Assembly: GCF_018687535.1 (NCBI RefSeq)
Contig: NZ_CP061295.1
Span: 1,736,001-1,800,000 of the forward strand
Reading direction: 5' to 3'
Length of the DNA stretch: 64,000 nt
From: Polynucleobacter sp. MWH-S4W17
GTDB lineage: Bacteria; Pseudomonadota; Gammaproteobacteria; Burkholderiales; Burkholderiaceae
A model generated the notes under the pieces. It was not told where the DNA came from. It saw nothing but the letters and a program-made list of their open reading frames with translations, and did no database searches. Of this stretch, positions 41,314-51,251 are shown in pieces (the stretch's first letter is position 1; the number at the start of each line of letters is the position of its first letter). The position numbers and the translations under genes were made by a program.

Positions 41314-42498
41314 CTAGGGCTCGATCCCTAATTCAGTAGCAACAGCTGCGCAATTTTGGCGAGCTTCATTGAGGGCTTCACCTAAGCAGTTAATGTGACC
41401 CATTTTTCTACCAATGCGTGGCGCAGACTTGCCATATAGATGCAGCTTTGCATCGGGGTGAGCGAGTACTTTATTCCAAGCAGGCTCTTTTGGTTGGTCT
41501 TCACTACCTTCAAACCAAAGATCGCCCAATAAGTTCAACATGGATACGGGCGCTAACTGACGGGTATCACCCAATGGCAGCCTAGCCATGGCTCTCACCT
41601 GCTGCTCAAACTGGCTGCTCACACAAGCATCCATGGTGTAGTGGCCTGAGTTATGTGGGCGTGGCGCGATTTCATTAGCGACGATGTCGCCGTTCTTCAG
41701 TACAAAGAATTCCACACAAAGAACACCAACGTAATCGATCTTCCGAATGAGCGCCTTTGCTGCATCAATGATTTTCTTTTCTTGAGCAGGCTTCAGTGAA
41801 GGGGCTGGCACAGTCGAGGTATGCAAAATACCATCGCGATGGATGTTTTGGGCTACCGGATAAGCCACCACAGCATCATCATAACCACGCACTACCAAAG
41901 CCGACACTTCAAAATCCAATTCCATGCGCTTTTCTAAAACGCAAGGTACGCGCCCGAACGCATTCCATGCAGTAGTTAACTCTTCTGCGCTATACACAGT
42001 CGCCTGACCTTTACCGTCATAGCCCATGCGCGCAGTCTTTAAGATTCCGGGAAAGAGCTCCTTTGGAGTATGGGCAATATCAGCCTCATGCTCAATCACA
42101 AAGTTAGGAGCCGGACCAATATTGGTTTCTGACTTCCAAGTGGCTAAGAAATTTTTCTCAGCAATGCGATTTTGGGCAAGAGAAACACAGCTACTGCGTG
42201 GCGCCACAAATACACCCAAGGATTCCAACTCATCCAAGGCTTGTGCTGGAACATTTTCAAATTCAGTGCTCACTGATGAACACAATGCAGCCATCTCTTT
42301 TAAAGCGGCGCTGTCAGTGTATTGCGCTTGAATAAATTTTTCGGCAATGGAGCCTGCGGGACTATCAGAACCAGGGTCGAGCACGCAAACCTTGTAGCCC
42401 ATTGCTTGAGCGGCCTGAGTAAACATCCGCCCCAATTGACCGCCACCTAAAATTCCTAAATACGAACCCGGCAAAATGGGTTCCATACGATCTGCCAT
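41314..42498 (-). CDS. purK: 5-(carboxyamino)imidazole ribonucleotide synthase
   Basis: A 394-residue ATP-grasp enzyme converting AIR to N5-CAIR with ATP and bicarbonate. The N-terminus LGILGGGQLGRMFTQAAQAMGY and the blocks ILKTARMGYDGKGQ, VLEKRMELDFEVSALV and VEFFVLKNGDIVANEIAPRPHNSGHYT are typical of PurK. It acts with PurE, encoded 4 bp upstream in the same transcript, and PurC one gene further up. Order in the transcript is purC, purE, purK, sua5. Length is a little above E. coli PurK (355) but normal for Burkholderiales. Confidence 0.96.
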   Translation of the reverse strand: MADRMEPILPGSYLGILGGGQLGRMFTQAAQAMGYKVCVLDPGSDSPAGSIAEKFIQAQYTDSAALKEMAALCSSVSTEFENVPAQALDELESLGVFVAPRSSCVSLAQNRIAEKNFLATWKSETNIGPAPNFVIEHEADIAHTPKELFPGILKTARMGYDGKGQATVYSAEELTTAWNAFGRVPCVLEKRMELDFEVSALVVRGYDDAVVAYPVAQNIHRDGILHTSTVPAPSLKPAQEKKIIDAAKALIRKIDYVGVLCVEFFVLKNGDIVANEIAPRPHNSGHYTMDACVSSQFEQQVRAMARLPLGDTRQLAPVSMLNLLGDLWFEGSEDQPKEPAWNKVLAHPDAKLHLYGKSAPRIGRKMGHINCLGEALNEARQNCAAVATELGIEP

Positions 42499-42502
42499 GT
42501 AA

Positions 42503-42997
42503 TTAATATCCCGGCAAATTCATTGAACGCGCGGTATCAGACTGCTTGGCACGGAAATCTTCTAAGCGCTTTGCTAAATCAGCATCATGCAAAGCTAAAC
42601 CAGCAATCACATGCAAGGCAGCATTCGCTGCACCAGCTTCACCAATCGCAAAAGTAGCAACCGGAATACCTTTAGGCATCTGCACAATAGAGAAGAGAGA
42701 ATCTTCACCACGCAAATATTTACTGGCAACAGGTACGCCATAAACAGGAACAATCGTTTTTGATGCGAGCATGCCTGGTAAATGGGCCGCACCACCTGCT
42801 CCAGCAATGATTGCCTGCAAGCCATTAGCTTGGGCTTTTTCTGCATACTGAAACATATCATCTGGCATGCGATGTGCGGAGAGTACTTTTGCCTCGTGCG
42901 CAATACCAAATAGCTCAAGCATTTGAGCAGCGTGCTGCATGGTGTCCCAATCTGAATTGGATCCCATCACTATTCCGACGATTGGCTTCTTGCTCAT
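42503..42997 (-). CDS. purE: N5-carboxyaminoimidazole ribonucleotide mutase
   Basis: A 164-residue class I PurE that moves the carboxyl group of N5-CAIR to give CAIR. The phosphate-binding start VGIVMGSNSDWDTM, the SAHRMPD motif with the catalytic His (about residue 45) and GAGGAAHLPGMLAS are all present. It is followed by purK 4 bp later. Length is that of the E. coli enzyme (169). Identification is firm. Confidence 0.97.
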   Translation of the reverse strand: MSKKPIVGIVMGSNSDWDTMQHAAQMLELFGIAHEAKVLSAHRMPDDMFQYAEKAQANGLQAIIAGAGGAAHLPGMLASKTIVPVYGVPVASKYLRGEDSLFSIVQMPKGIPVATFAIGEAGAANAALHVIAGLALHDADLAKRLEDFRAKQSDTARSMNLPGY

Positions 42998-43046
42998 TTA
43001 CCTCTCCAAATGCCTTATAACCATTAAGGGCTCTATTATCCCTGAC

Positions 43047-43946
43047 TCAAGAAGTCTCAGTAAGACGGGTAAGCGCTTCACGATACTTCTGGGCAGTCTT
43101 TTCAATCACATCCGCTGGCAATTGCGGCGCAGGAGCGGTTTTAGGCCATAACTTACCATTCACCATAGCAGTTTCAAGCCAATCGCGCACAAACTGCTTG
43201 TCATAAGAAGGTGGGTTTGAACCTACATAGTAGGTCTCCGCAGGCCAAAAACGTGAAGAGTCAGCCGTCAGGATCTCATCCATCAATACCAATTGTCCAT
43301 TGGCATCAAGTCCAAATTCAAACTTGGTATCGGCAATGATGATTCCACGAGTAGCAGCGTACTCAGAAGCCTCTTTGTACAAACGAATACTGACTTCACG
43401 AATTTGATTGGCTAACTTTTCACCAATGAGTTCGATGACTTTTTCAAATGAGATATTTTCATCATGCTGACCAAACTCCGCTTTAGCTGCAGGAGTAAAA
43501 ATAGGCTCAGGTAATTTCTGGGCATTCTCCATGCCTTCCGGCAAAGCAATACCGCAGACCTTGCCAGTTTCTTTGTAGTCTTTCCAGCCACTACCAGCTA
43601 AATAACCACGAACTACTGCCTCAACCAAAATTGGCTTTAAGCGTTTAGCAACTACCGCACGACCTTTGACTTGGCTAATCTCATCCACTGCCACTACAGT
43701 AGCTGGATCAATACCAGTTAAATGATTGGGAATCACAGCAGCCAATTTATCGAACCAAAAATTAGCCATTTGATTGAGAACTACGCCCTTCTCTGGAATG
43801 GGCTCGCCCATCACCACATCAAACGCAGAAAGACGGTCAGTAGTAATCATCAGCAACTTGTCGTCATCTAATGCATAAACATCGCGCACTTTGCCTTTAG
43901 ACAACAAAGGCAATGACTTAATAGAGGTAGCGTACAAAGCGGACAT
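43047..43946 (-). CDS. purC: Phosphoribosylaminoimidazole-succinocarboxamide (SAICAR) synthase
   Basis: A 299-residue SAICAR synthase, joining aspartate to CAIR with ATP. The N-terminus [43 protein letters not shown] is the longer, yeast-like PurC type, as is [19 protein letters not shown], and [29 protein letters not shown] holds the metal and substrate site. E. coli PurC is shorter (237). It lies between fba and purE on the same strand; the gap of 49 bp before purE shows no terminator. Confidence 0.97.
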   Translation of the reverse strand: MSALYATSIKSLPLLSKGKVRDVYALDDDKLLMITTDRLSAFDVVMGEPIPEKGVVLNQMANFWFDKLAAVIPNHLTGIDPATVVAVDEISQVKGRAVVAKRLKPILVEAVVRGYLAGSGWKDYKETGKVCGIALPEGMENAQKLPEPIFTPAAKAEFGQHDENISFEKVIELIGEKLANQIREVSIRLYKEASEYAATRGIIIADTKFEFGLDANGQLVLMDEILTADSSRFWPAETYYVGSNPPSYDKQFVRDWLETAMVNGKLWPKTAPAPQLPADVIEKTAQKYREALTRLTETS

Positions 43947-43953
43947 ATTTAAA

Positions 43954-45018
43954 TCACTTCACAATTTGAGTTAATTTGCCGCTCTTATATAGCTCAGCCA
44001 TCTTCTCTAAAGAAATCGGTTTAATTTTGGAGGCTTGACCAGCAGAACCAAAAGCCTGGAAACGCGCAATACAGACCTTCTTAGCGGCTTCACGGGCTGG
44101 CTTCAAATAATCGCGTGGGTCAAACTTGCTTGGATTTTCAATCAAATAACGACGAATTGCACCAGTCATTGCTAAGCGGATATCCGTATCGATATTGATC
44201 TTGCGCACTCCATTCTTGATGCCCTCTTGAATCTCTTCAACAGGTACGCCATAGGTCTCTTTCATATCACCACCAAATTCACGGATCTCAGCGAGCAACT
44301 CTTGCGGAACACTAGAAGAACCATGCATTACCAAATGTGTATTGGGAATACGCGCATGAATTTCTTTAATGCGATCGATTGCCAAAATATCGCCTGTTGG
44401 CTTTTTGGTGAACTTGTATGCCCCATGGCTAGTACCAATCGCAATAGCTAAAGCATCGCACTGAGTGGCCTTCACAAAATCAGCAGCCTGCTCAACGTCA
44501 GTCAGTAATTGCTCACGAGTCATCTTGCCGTCAGCGCCATGACCGTCTTCTTTGTCACCTTGCATAGTCTCTAGCGAGCCCAATACACCTAATTCAGCCT
44601 CAACCGTAACTCCAATAGAGTGAGAGAACTTCACCACTTCTTTGGATACGTCGACGTTGTACTCGTAGCTAGCAACACTTTTACCATCGGCCTCTAAGGA
44701 ACCATCCATCATCACACTGGTAAAGCCACTCTTAATCGCAGCCATACACACTGCCGGGCTTTGGCCATGGTCTTGATGCATTACAACCGGAATATGCGGG
44801 TACGCCTCAACCGCAGCAGAAATCAGGTGGCGCAAGAACGCCTCACCAGCATATTTACGTGCGCCTGCTGAAGCTTGCATGATGACTGGGGAGTCTGCTT
44901 CATTTGCTGCTTCCATAATCGCCGTTACTTGCTCTAAGTTGTTCACGTTAAATGCTGGTAGGCCGTAACCGTTTTCAGCAGCATGATCCAAGAGTTGTCT
45001 TAAAGATACTAAAGCCAT
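43954..45018 (-). CDS. fba: Fructose-bisphosphate aldolase, class II
   Basis: A 354-residue zinc-dependent aldolase of the class IIB (Calvin-cycle/CbbA-like) subtype, interconverting fructose 1,6-bisphosphate with DHAP and glyceraldehyde 3-phosphate. Metal and catalytic residues lie in [11 protein letters not shown] (about residues 76-86), [14 protein letters not shown]-type segment, [10 protein letters not shown] and [18 protein letters not shown]. It is 7 bp upstream of purC and 66 bp downstream of pyk. Grouping with pyk and pgk is common in Burkholderiales. Whether it runs in glycolysis or gluconeogenesis here cannot be told from sequence. Confidence 0.97.
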   Translation of the reverse strand: MALVSLRQLLDHAAENGYGLPAFNVNNLEQVTAIMEAANEADSPVIMQASAGARKYAGEAFLRHLISAAVEAYPHIPVVMHQDHGQSPAVCMAAIKSGFTSVMMDGSLEADGKSVASYEYNVDVSKEVVKFSHSIGVTVEAELGVLGSLETMQGDKEDGHGADGKMTREQLLTDVEQAADFVKATQCDALAIAIGTSHGAYKFTKKPTGDILAIDRIKEIHARIPNTHLVMHGSSSVPQELLAEIREFGGDMKETYGVPVEEIQEGIKNGVRKINIDTDIRLAMTGAIRRYLIENPSKFDPRDYLKPAREAAKKVCIARFQAFGSAGQASKIKPISLEKMAELYKSGKLTQIVK

Positions 45019-45084
45019 GATGTTCTCTTAATAAATAGTAATGAAGTTAAAAATAAATCTGTTTTGAATCTTTTTCAATGTGAA

Positions 45085-46521
45085 TTACTTCACATGAATA
45101 ATTTTGAGCGTATTGGTACCACCGGGCTCACCCATGGGCTCACCTGAAGTGAGCACAACGGTATCGCCCTTTTTGACTGCGCCCGATTTTTGCAAGCAGG
45201 CCTCGACCTCTTGCAAAGCAGTGTCACGATCCTTGGTGTAATCCAAACCGATCGGAGTGACGTTGCGATAAGTGCTTAACGCCCTCTGTGTGGCGATCTT
45301 GGAGGTCAATGCAAAAATCGGGACGTGAATATTGTGACGACTCATCCAAATGGCTGTTGAACCAGAGTCAGTTAAAGCTGCGATAGCATCGGCATTTAAA
45401 TGATGGGCAGTAAACAGGGCTCCCAGGGCAATCGTTTGATCGATGCGAGTAAAGGTCTGATCCAAGAAGTCGGTGTCGAGTTTCACGCGATCTGACTTTT
45501 CTGCTTCAACACAGATCTCTGCCATCGCTTTAATAGTTTGCACTGGATACATGCCAGCAGCAGACTCAGCAGACAACATGACTGCATCAGTGCCGTCCAA
45601 TACTGCATTAGCAACGTCGCTAACTTCAGCACGTGTTGGTACTGGCGCATTAATCATCGACTCCATCATTTGCGTAGCGGTAATCGTAAATTTGTCCGCC
45701 TCACGCGCCCAAGCAATCATGCGCTTTTGTAATGCAGGCACTGCTGCATTACCCACTTCAATAGCGAGATCCCCACGAGCAACCATGATGCCGTCACTCT
45801 CAGCAATAATGCTTTTAAGGGCTTCAGGCTCAATCGCTTCAGCGCGCTCTACCTTGGCAATGGTTCTGACTTTACCAACACCATACTTAGCGCTAGCGGC
45901 ATCAGCCAACTTACGAGCATAGGCCATATCAGCGCCATCCTTAGGAAAGCTGATTGCTAAGAAATCTACGCCCATTGAAATTGCGGCATCTAAGTCAGCA
46001 ATATCTTTTTCGGTAAGCGCAGGTGCAGTCAAACCACCACCAGCACGATTAATACCTTTGTTATTGGAGAGTGGTCCACCCTGCTCAACGAGAGTAAATA
46101 TCTCACCACCCTTAACGCTCTCAACTGTCAGCACCACTAAACCATCATTTAACAAAAGACGGTCGCCCGGCTTTACATCGCCTGGTAACTCCTTGTAGTC
46201 AAGACCAACGCACCCTTGGCTACCCATCTCGCAATTAACATCGAGAGTAAATTTGTCCCCTTCTTTCAGAAGGATTTTGCTATCCGCAAATTTACCCACA
46301 CGAATTTTGGGGCCCTGTAAGTCGGCCATGATGCCAACCTCTTTGCCCACTTCAGCGGAGATAGCTCGCACCAAGTCATGACGAGCTTTATGGTCAGCAA
46401 CAGTACCGTGAGAGAAATTCATGCGCACTACATCTACACCCGCACGAATCATGTCACGCAACACTTCAGGCCTTTCAGAAGCAGGTCCTAAGGTTGCAAT
46501 AATCTTGGTTGCTCTCAACAT
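45085..46521 (-). CDS. pyk: Pyruvate kinase
   Basis: A 478-residue pyruvate kinase making ATP and pyruvate from phosphoenolpyruvate. Conserved parts are RATKIIATLGPASE at the N-terminus, MNFSHG, MADLQGPKIRVG, the signature IMVARGDLAIEVG (about residues 240-252), and ITATQMMESM. It starts only 2 bp after pgk, so the two are probably coupled. Length and motifs match the PykA type; the allosteric effector cannot be deduced by eye. Confidence 0.97.
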   Translation of the reverse strand: MLRATKIIATLGPASERPEVLRDMIRAGVDVVRMNFSHGTVADHKARHDLVRAISAEVGKEVGIMADLQGPKIRVGKFADSKILLKEGDKFTLDVNCEMGSQGCVGLDYKELPGDVKPGDRLLLNDGLVVLTVESVKGGEIFTLVEQGGPLSNNKGINRAGGGLTAPALTEKDIADLDAAISMGVDFLAISFPKDGADMAYARKLADAASAKYGVGKVRTIAKVERAEAIEPEALKSIIAESDGIMVARGDLAIEVGNAAVPALQKRMIAWAREADKFTITATQMMESMINAPVPTRAEVSDVANAVLDGTDAVMLSAESAAGMYPVQTIKAMAEICVEAEKSDRVKLDTDFLDQTFTRIDQTIALGALFTAHHLNADAIAALTDSGSTAIWMSRHNIHVPIFALTSKIATQRALSTYRNVTPIGLDYTKDRDTALQEVEACLQKSGAVKKGDTVVLTSGEPMGEPGGTNTLKIIHVK

Positions 46522-46523
46522 AT

Positions 46524-47735
46524 TTAGTCTTTCGCTCTTTCGGCAAGTACTGCAAAGGCTGGCAAAGTTTTACCTTCCAAGAATTCTAAGAAGGCGCCGC
46601 CACCAGTGGAGATGTAATCCACTTGATTCTCGATACCGTACTTCGCAATTGCCGCCAAAGTATCGCCGCCACCAGCAATCGAAAATGCAGGTGAGTGCGC
46701 AATCGCAGCAGCTAACATCTTGGTGCCACCGCCAAATTGATCAATTTCAAATACACCCAATGGGCCATTCCAAACAATCGTGCCAGCATGAGCGAGCATG
46801 ATGGATAAACGTGCAGCTGTCTTTGGGCCAATGTCCAAGATCATGTCATCTTCTGCAACCTGATCCGCAGGTACGCGGTTTGCACGGGCTAACGGAGACA
46901 ATTCATTTGCAACCACAACATCCTCCGGAATCGGCACATGAGCGCCACGCTTTTCCATGATCTCCATAATCTCTCTCGCTTCATCAACTAAATCAGGCTC
47001 AGCGAGGGATTTACCAATAGGCAAACCTTTGGCCAGCATGAAGGTGTTCGCAATGCCGCCACCAACGATGAGCTCATCCACTTTCTCAGACAAGGCCTTC
47101 AAAATAGTAAGCTTGGATGAAACTTTAGACCCAGCAACAATGGCAACTAGAGGACGTTTTGGGCTGGCTAATGCGCGACTCAGCGCATCTAATTCGGCAG
47201 CCATCAAAGGGCCGGCACACGCTACTGGCGCAAACTTTGCTACACCGTAGGTAGTAGCCTCAGCACGATGTGCAGTACCAAATGCATCGTTGACATACAC
47301 ATCACACAATGCAGCAATTTTTTTGGCCAGCTCGTCACTATTTTTTTTCTCACCGACATTCAATCGGCAGTTTTCCAGTAGGACTACCTCGCCTGGATTG
47401 ACTTCAAAGCCACCATTTACCCAATCACTAATTAATGGAACTTTGCGATTCAGCAAAGCGGCAATACGATCGGCCACAGGCGCCAAACTATCTTCGGGTT
47501 TAAATTCTCCTTCGGTTGGACGACCTAAATGCGAAGTCACCATCACTGCCGCTCCAGCATCCAAACACATCTGCACAGCAGGCATCGATGCCCGAATACG
47601 CGTGTCTTCTGTAATGTTGCCTGCCTCATCTTGCGGAACGTTCAAATCGGCACGGATAAATACCCGCTTACCCTTTAATTGACCTGATTGGGCTAATTCA
47701 CTTAAACGCTTAACTTTAAATAAGGATTCCGGCAT
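46524..47735 (-). CDS. pgk: Phosphoglycerate kinase
   Basis: A 403-residue PGK, transferring phosphate from 1,3-bisphosphoglycerate to ADP. Seen: [16 protein letters not shown] (residues about 22-37), [11 protein letters not shown], the C-terminal nucleotide-binding block [17 protein letters not shown], and [12 protein letters not shown]. It is the first gene of the minus-strand pgk-pyk-fba-purC-purE-purK-sua5 series. The start ([14 protein letters not shown]) is about 10 residues longer than in E. coli. It is divergent from ilvE across a 209-bp gap. Confidence 0.97.
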   Translation of the reverse strand: MPESLFKVKRLSELAQSGQLKGKRVFIRADLNVPQDEAGNITEDTRIRASMPAVQMCLDAGAAVMVTSHLGRPTEGEFKPEDSLAPVADRIAALLNRKVPLISDWVNGGFEVNPGEVVLLENCRLNVGEKKNSDELAKKIAALCDVYVNDAFGTAHRAEATTYGVAKFAPVACAGPLMAAELDALSRALASPKRPLVAIVAGSKVSSKLTILKALSEKVDELIVGGGIANTFMLAKGLPIGKSLAEPDLVDEAREIMEIMEKRGAHVPIPEDVVVANELSPLARANRVPADQVAEDDMILDIGPKTAARLSIMLAHAGTIVWNGPLGVFEIDQFGGGTKMLAAAIAHSPAFSIAGGGDTLAAIAKYGIENQVDYISTGGGAFLEFLEGKTLPAFAVLAERAKD

Positions 47736-47944
47736 GAGTTTTGGTAAATAAGTGGTTTATGGGGAATGTTCCATTCTAAAGGCTGTGGCCCATCCACACC
47801 CGAGGATCCAAGCCGACAGACTCCCCTGCCTGCTCTACAATAAGGACTTAAATGCATTCTGGGCCGGAAGACCAAAAACTGCCAGCCTAGTGCTCTGCTT
47901 AAACCGCTTTTACAGATACTTAATAGACACAAAAGGTAAAGAAA
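47736..47944. promoter_or_regulatory. Divergent intergenic region pgk / ilvE
   Basis: A 209-bp gap between two divergent starts. An AAAGG ribosome site precedes ilvE. Promoters for both directions must lie here, but no pair of boxes stands out and I see no hairpin attenuator or leader peptide of branched-chain residues before ilvE. Confidence 0.4.
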
Positions 47945-48868
47945 ATGTCGATGTCCGACCGCGATGGCTTTATTTGGACTGATGGGAAGCTAATTCCTTG
48001 GCGCGAGGCCAATATTCACGTGTTAACCCATAGCCTGCACTATGGAATGGGCGTATTTGAGGGTATTCGAGCCTATAAAACCCCCCAGGGAACTGCGATT
48101 TTCCGCCTCCCAGAGCATGTAAAGCGCCTTTTTAACGGCACTAAGATCTTCCAAATGAACATGCCTTATAGCCCAGAAGAGATCACCAAGGGCATTATTG
48201 ACGTGGTCAACAGCAATAAGCTCGAAGCCTGCTATATCCGCCCAATTATCTTTATCGGCTCCCAAAAACTGGGAATCTCCCCTAAAGGCAACAGCATCCA
48301 CACCTCAATCGCCGCTTGGGAATGGGGTGCCTATTTGGGTGAAGATGGCCTAAATAAGGGTATTCGGGTTAAAACCTCCTCATTTACACGTCATTTCGTC
48401 AATTCTTCACTAGTTCGTGCCAAGGCATCGGGCTACTACATCAACTCCATTTTGGCCAACCAAGAGGTGACAGCCAATGGATATGACGAGGCTTTATTGC
48501 TTGATACCGAAGGTTACGTATCTGAAGGCTCCGGTGAAAACCTCTTTATGGTTCGCAACGGAGTTGTTTACACACCAGATTTAGCCTCATGCTTAGATGG
48601 CATCACACGTGACTCCGTTATCCAGATCGCCAAAGATCTTGGCTATGAAATTCGTGAAAAACGTCTGACTCGCGACGAAGTCTATTCTGCTGATGAGGCT
48701 TTCTTCACTGGTACTGCTGCTGAAGTAACTCCTATTCGCGAATTAGACGACCGCACCATTGGTGATGGCAAGCGTGGTCCTATCACTGAGAAAATTCAGA
48801 AGACGTATTTCGATGCGGTGTACGGCAGAAATGACCAATACAAATCTTGGCTCACTTACGTTAAATAA
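47945..48868 (+). CDS. ilvE: Branched-chain amino acid aminotransferase
   Basis: A 307-residue class IV PLP aminotransferase for valine, leucine and isoleucine. Conserved parts include VLTHSLHYGMGVFEGIRAY, the PLP lysine in RAKASGYYINSILA (about residue 158), EALLLDTEGYVSEGSGENLFMV and TGTAAEVTPIRELD. A closely spaced second ATG (47951) could also be the start; AAAGG is better spaced for 47945. It is followed by the small zinc-finger gene and waaF on the same strand. Confidence 0.96.
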   Translation: MSMSDRDGFIWTDGKLIPWREANIHVLTHSLHYGMGVFEGIRAYKTPQGTAIFRLPEHVKRLFNGTKIFQMNMPYSPEEITKGIIDVVNSNKLEACYIRPIIFIGSQKLGISPKGNSIHTSIAAWEWGAYLGEDGLNKGIRVKTSSFTRHFVNSSLVRAKASGYYINSILANQEVTANGYDEALLLDTEGYVSEGSGENLFMVRNGVVYTPDLASCLDGITRDSVIQIAKDLGYEIREKRLTRDEVYSADEAFFTGTAAEVTPIRELDDRTIGDGKRGPITEKIQKTYFDAVYGRNDQYKSWLTYVK

Positions 48869-48891
48869 TTTCAGCAATTAGGAAACAGCAC

Positions 48892-49080
48892 ATGACTCAA
48901 GCTCAAGTGGTTATGGTGGATGGCAAAGATTTACCTTTACATTGCCCCACCAATAAAACCCCAGCATGGAACTCACATCCACGCGTTTTTCTAGATATCA
49001 CTGAGACCGGTGAAGCCAAGTGCCCATACTGTGGCACTGAGTACAAGCTCATCCCCGGCACTGAGCCGCACGGTCACTAA
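48892..49080 (+). CDS. Small zinc-finger domain protein (CHCC type)
   Basis: A 62-residue protein with metal-binding residues in LHCPTNKTPAWNSHPRVFLDI and AKCPYCGTEYKL, giving the Cys-His-Cys-Cys pattern of the CHCC zinc-finger family, to which the complex I subunit NDUFS6 also belongs. In betaproteobacteria this small gene regularly lies between ilvE and waaF. Its role is not known to me. It follows ilvE by 23 bp and is followed by a perfect hairpin and then waaF. Confidence 0.88.
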   Translation: MTQAQVVMVDGKDLPLHCPTNKTPAWNSHPRVFLDITETGEAKCPYCGTEYKLIPGTEPHGH

Positions 49081-49086
49081 GCCTTA

Positions 49087-49111
49087 TCAGCACCTCTTCT
49101 TGAGGTGCTGA
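49087..49111. terminator. Hairpin between the zinc-finger gene and waaF, without T-run
   Basis: A perfect 10-bp stem (49087-49096 with 49102-49111) and loop TTCTT. No T-tract follows on either strand. It may be a partial terminator or an mRNA stability element within the ilvE-waaF transcript. Confidence 0.5.
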
Positions 49112-49126
49112 GTCGGGATACATCAC

Positions 49127-50167
49127 ATGCACGGTATTCTGATCATTGCCCCAAACTGGATTGGGGATGCTGTGATGACTCAGCCATTATTGGCATCCCT
49201 CAAAGAACAATATCCAGAAGCCAACATTGATGTACTAGCCAGCACTTGGGTTGCTCCAATTTATCGTGCCTGCTCTGAAGTACATGAAGTTATCGAAGCT
49301 AAGTTTGAACACAAACAGCTACAGTGGAACTTACGCAAACAACTAGCAAAAGAGTTAGCGACAAGAAAATATCAAGCCTGCTTTGTTTTACCTAATAGCC
49401 TTAAGTCAGCACTCATCCCCTGGCTTGCTAATATTCCTTTTCGGGTTGGCTATCGCGGTGAATTACGCTTTGGCTTAATTAATTTATCACTAGATAACCC
49501 AAGCAAGGTAAATCGCCCACCTATGGTGGAGCACTATCTTGCATTAAGCCAACTTCTCAATGAAGGGCAGATTGCATCAACAGTCAGCAATTTTGTACCC
49601 AAGTTAAATGTATCCGCTACCGCCGATCAATCGGTACAGACCAAATTGCTCAATGCCAAAGTTGATCCAACTAACCTCTACGTGATGTGCCCAGGCGCTG
49701 AATACGGCCCAACTAAACGCTGGCCCACAAGTCACTTTGCACAATTGGCGCAAAAACTCATTGCAAGCAATCCCCGTAGTCAAATCATTCTTTTGGGTAG
49801 CAAAGGTGACCACGCACTTGCCCAAGAAATTCAGTACGAGACAAAGCAAGATAGTCACATTCATAACTGGTGCGGGGATACTTCGCTTGATGAGGCGATT
49901 GCCCTGATTGGCATGAGTAAGGCGATTATCAGTAATGACTCCGGCTTAATGCATATTGCGGCAGCCCTCAGAACCCCTCAAGTTGCCATTTTTGGATCAA
50001 GCGACCCAGCCCATACCCCACCCTTGTCAGACAAAGCTAAGGTAATTTGGTTAAACCTCCCTTGTAGTCCCTGCCATAAAAGAGAATGTCCACTGGGTCA
50101 CTTAAAGTGTCTAAACGACATCTTGCCGGAACAAGTATTCGCTACACTCAATACATCGCAGCAATAA
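49127..50167 (+). CDS. waaF: Lipopolysaccharide heptosyltransferase II
   Basis: A 346-residue GT9 glycosyltransferase adding the second heptose to the LPS inner core. The N-terminus ILIIAPNWIGDAVMTQPLL, the middle CPGAEYGPTKRWPTSHFA and the donor-site segment SKAIISNDSGLMHIAAALRTPQVAIFGSSDPAHTPP are typical of WaaF. The Cys-rich CSPCHKRECPLGHLKCL near the C-terminus is also family-typical. With waaA at 23-24 kb it indicates a conventional Kdo-heptose inner core. The NTF2-like gene follows after 17 bp. Confidence 0.95.
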   Translation: MHGILIIAPNWIGDAVMTQPLLASLKEQYPEANIDVLASTWVAPIYRACSEVHEVIEAKFEHKQLQWNLRKQLAKELATRKYQACFVLPNSLKSALIPWLANIPFRVGYRGELRFGLINLSLDNPSKVNRPPMVEHYLALSQLLNEGQIASTVSNFVPKLNVSATADQSVQTKLLNAKVDPTNLYVMCPGAEYGPTKRWPTSHFAQLAQKLIASNPRSQIILLGSKGDHALAQEIQYETKQDSHIHNWCGDTSLDEAIALIGMSKAIISNDSGLMHIAAALRTPQVAIFGSSDPAHTPPLSDKAKVIWLNLPCSPCHKRECPLGHLKCLNDILPEQVFATLNTSQQ

Positions 50168-50184
50168 CTCAGGAACAGTAAGCC

Positions 50185-50619
50185 ATGACCAAACTTGCCA
50201 GACTCTTTCATAGTGCGGATGATGTTGTTGAGGCATGGCGAGATGCCTTACGTCATCGTGATATTCAAGGTGCTTTGGATATTTGGTTGGATGATGACTC
50301 CATTACCTGTGTTCTACCGGAAGGTCATCGCCTAACAGGTCATACAGAAATTCGTGAAGGCCTAGAGAGACTATTAGCCAAGCAACCTTTATTCTTAGAG
50401 CCTATTGCCTGTATTAGCCATTCCGTTTTAGGTGCTGCGGTATACGACACTACTGAAGCAGTTCATCTGAGAGCTGATCAAGTGGAAGCAGAATTTTTTC
50501 TGAATATCACTCTCGTGCTTTTACAAGACAGTCAAGGCTGGCGTATCGCGCATTTACATGCCAGTCACTCCACAGAAGATACCTTTGACGCGCCGTCTAC
50601 ACCACACGGTTTGCATTAA
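50185..50619 (+). CDS. NTF2/SnoaL-like protein
   Basis: A 144-residue single-domain protein with the NTF2-like cone fold pattern: an N-terminal helix VVEAWRDALRHRDIQGALDIWLDDDSITCVLPEG, then LTGHTEIREGLERLLAKQP, and C-terminal strands ending GWRIAHLHASHS. This matches the SnoaL/DUF4440-type families, which range from enzymes to ligand-binding or stress proteins. No catalytic residue can be named. It sits between waaF and a conserved unknown with gaps of 17 and 5 bp, so it is part of that transcript. The role in LPS, if any, is inference. Confidence 0.8.
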   Translation: MTKLARLFHSADDVVEAWRDALRHRDIQGALDIWLDDDSITCVLPEGHRLTGHTEIREGLERLLAKQPLFLEPIACISHSVLGAAVYDTTEAVHLRADQVEAEFFLNITLVLLQDSQGWRIAHLHASHSTEDTFDAPSTPHGLH

Positions 50620-50624
50620 ACATC

Positions 50625-51251
50625 ATGGATGATCAAGTGCTTCGGTCACTCATAAAGTGGCCTAATGTACCTGATTGCTATGGTTGGCTTGCTTTAGATC
50701 GCCGCGGTCAATGGCGCATGCGGGATGAGTTCACGCAACAAAATTATCTTCCTGGGCAAGTGATTCAACATGCTAGCCTCAATGAATTCATTATTCGAAA
50801 CTATGCTTGCGATGAGATTGGCAGATACTTCTTCCAGAATGGCCCGCAACGCGTTTTTATTACCCTAGATGCAACCCCTTGGATAGCTCGAATCACCCCA
50901 AGTGAAACCGGTCAGCATCTGATAAATCAATGCCATCAAACCATGGAGCCTGCTGCTGCACTAAGCGATGAAAAAGGCAATATTTATATTGTTGGCACAG
51001 TAGATCAAACGATTTATGGCAACAATAAAAGCATTAGCAATAACAATCAATTTATTAGAAGAGATAGCCAAACGGTCGCCTTATTGCATGACCATGATTT
51101 AGAGCATTTTTCTGAGCTAGCTAAGTTACGCGAAGAGGCTTGTAGCTTTGGCGGCTCTTGGAATTGGCAAGGAAAACAACTGCCTCTAGACCCCATTCAT
51201 TCTGATGAACTCGCCTCTCGCTTTAACTATATAGCGCAGCCACGGCCTTAG
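50625..51251 (+). CDS. Conserved protein of unknown function
   Basis: A 208-residue soluble protein with no signal peptide or membrane segment. Its N-terminus SLIKWPNVPDCYGWLALDRRGQWRMRDE and the segment IIRNYACDEIGRYFFQNGPQRVFITLDATPWIARI look strongly conserved, and I recall similar proteins next to waaF in other Burkholderiales, but I cannot give a reliable family name. The Asn-rich middle (NNKSISNNNQ) looks like a loop. It follows the NTF2-like gene after 5 bp and its stop overlaps the stop of the convergent protease gene by 4 bp. Function unknown. Confidence 0.75.
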   Translation: MDDQVLRSLIKWPNVPDCYGWLALDRRGQWRMRDEFTQQNYLPGQVIQHASLNEFIIRNYACDEIGRYFFQNGPQRVFITLDATPWIARITPSETGQHLINQCHQTMEPAAALSDEKGNIYIVGTVDQTIYGNNKSISNNNQFIRRDSQTVALLHDHDLEHFSELAKLREEACSFGGSWNWQGKQLPLDPIHSDELASRFNYIAQPRP

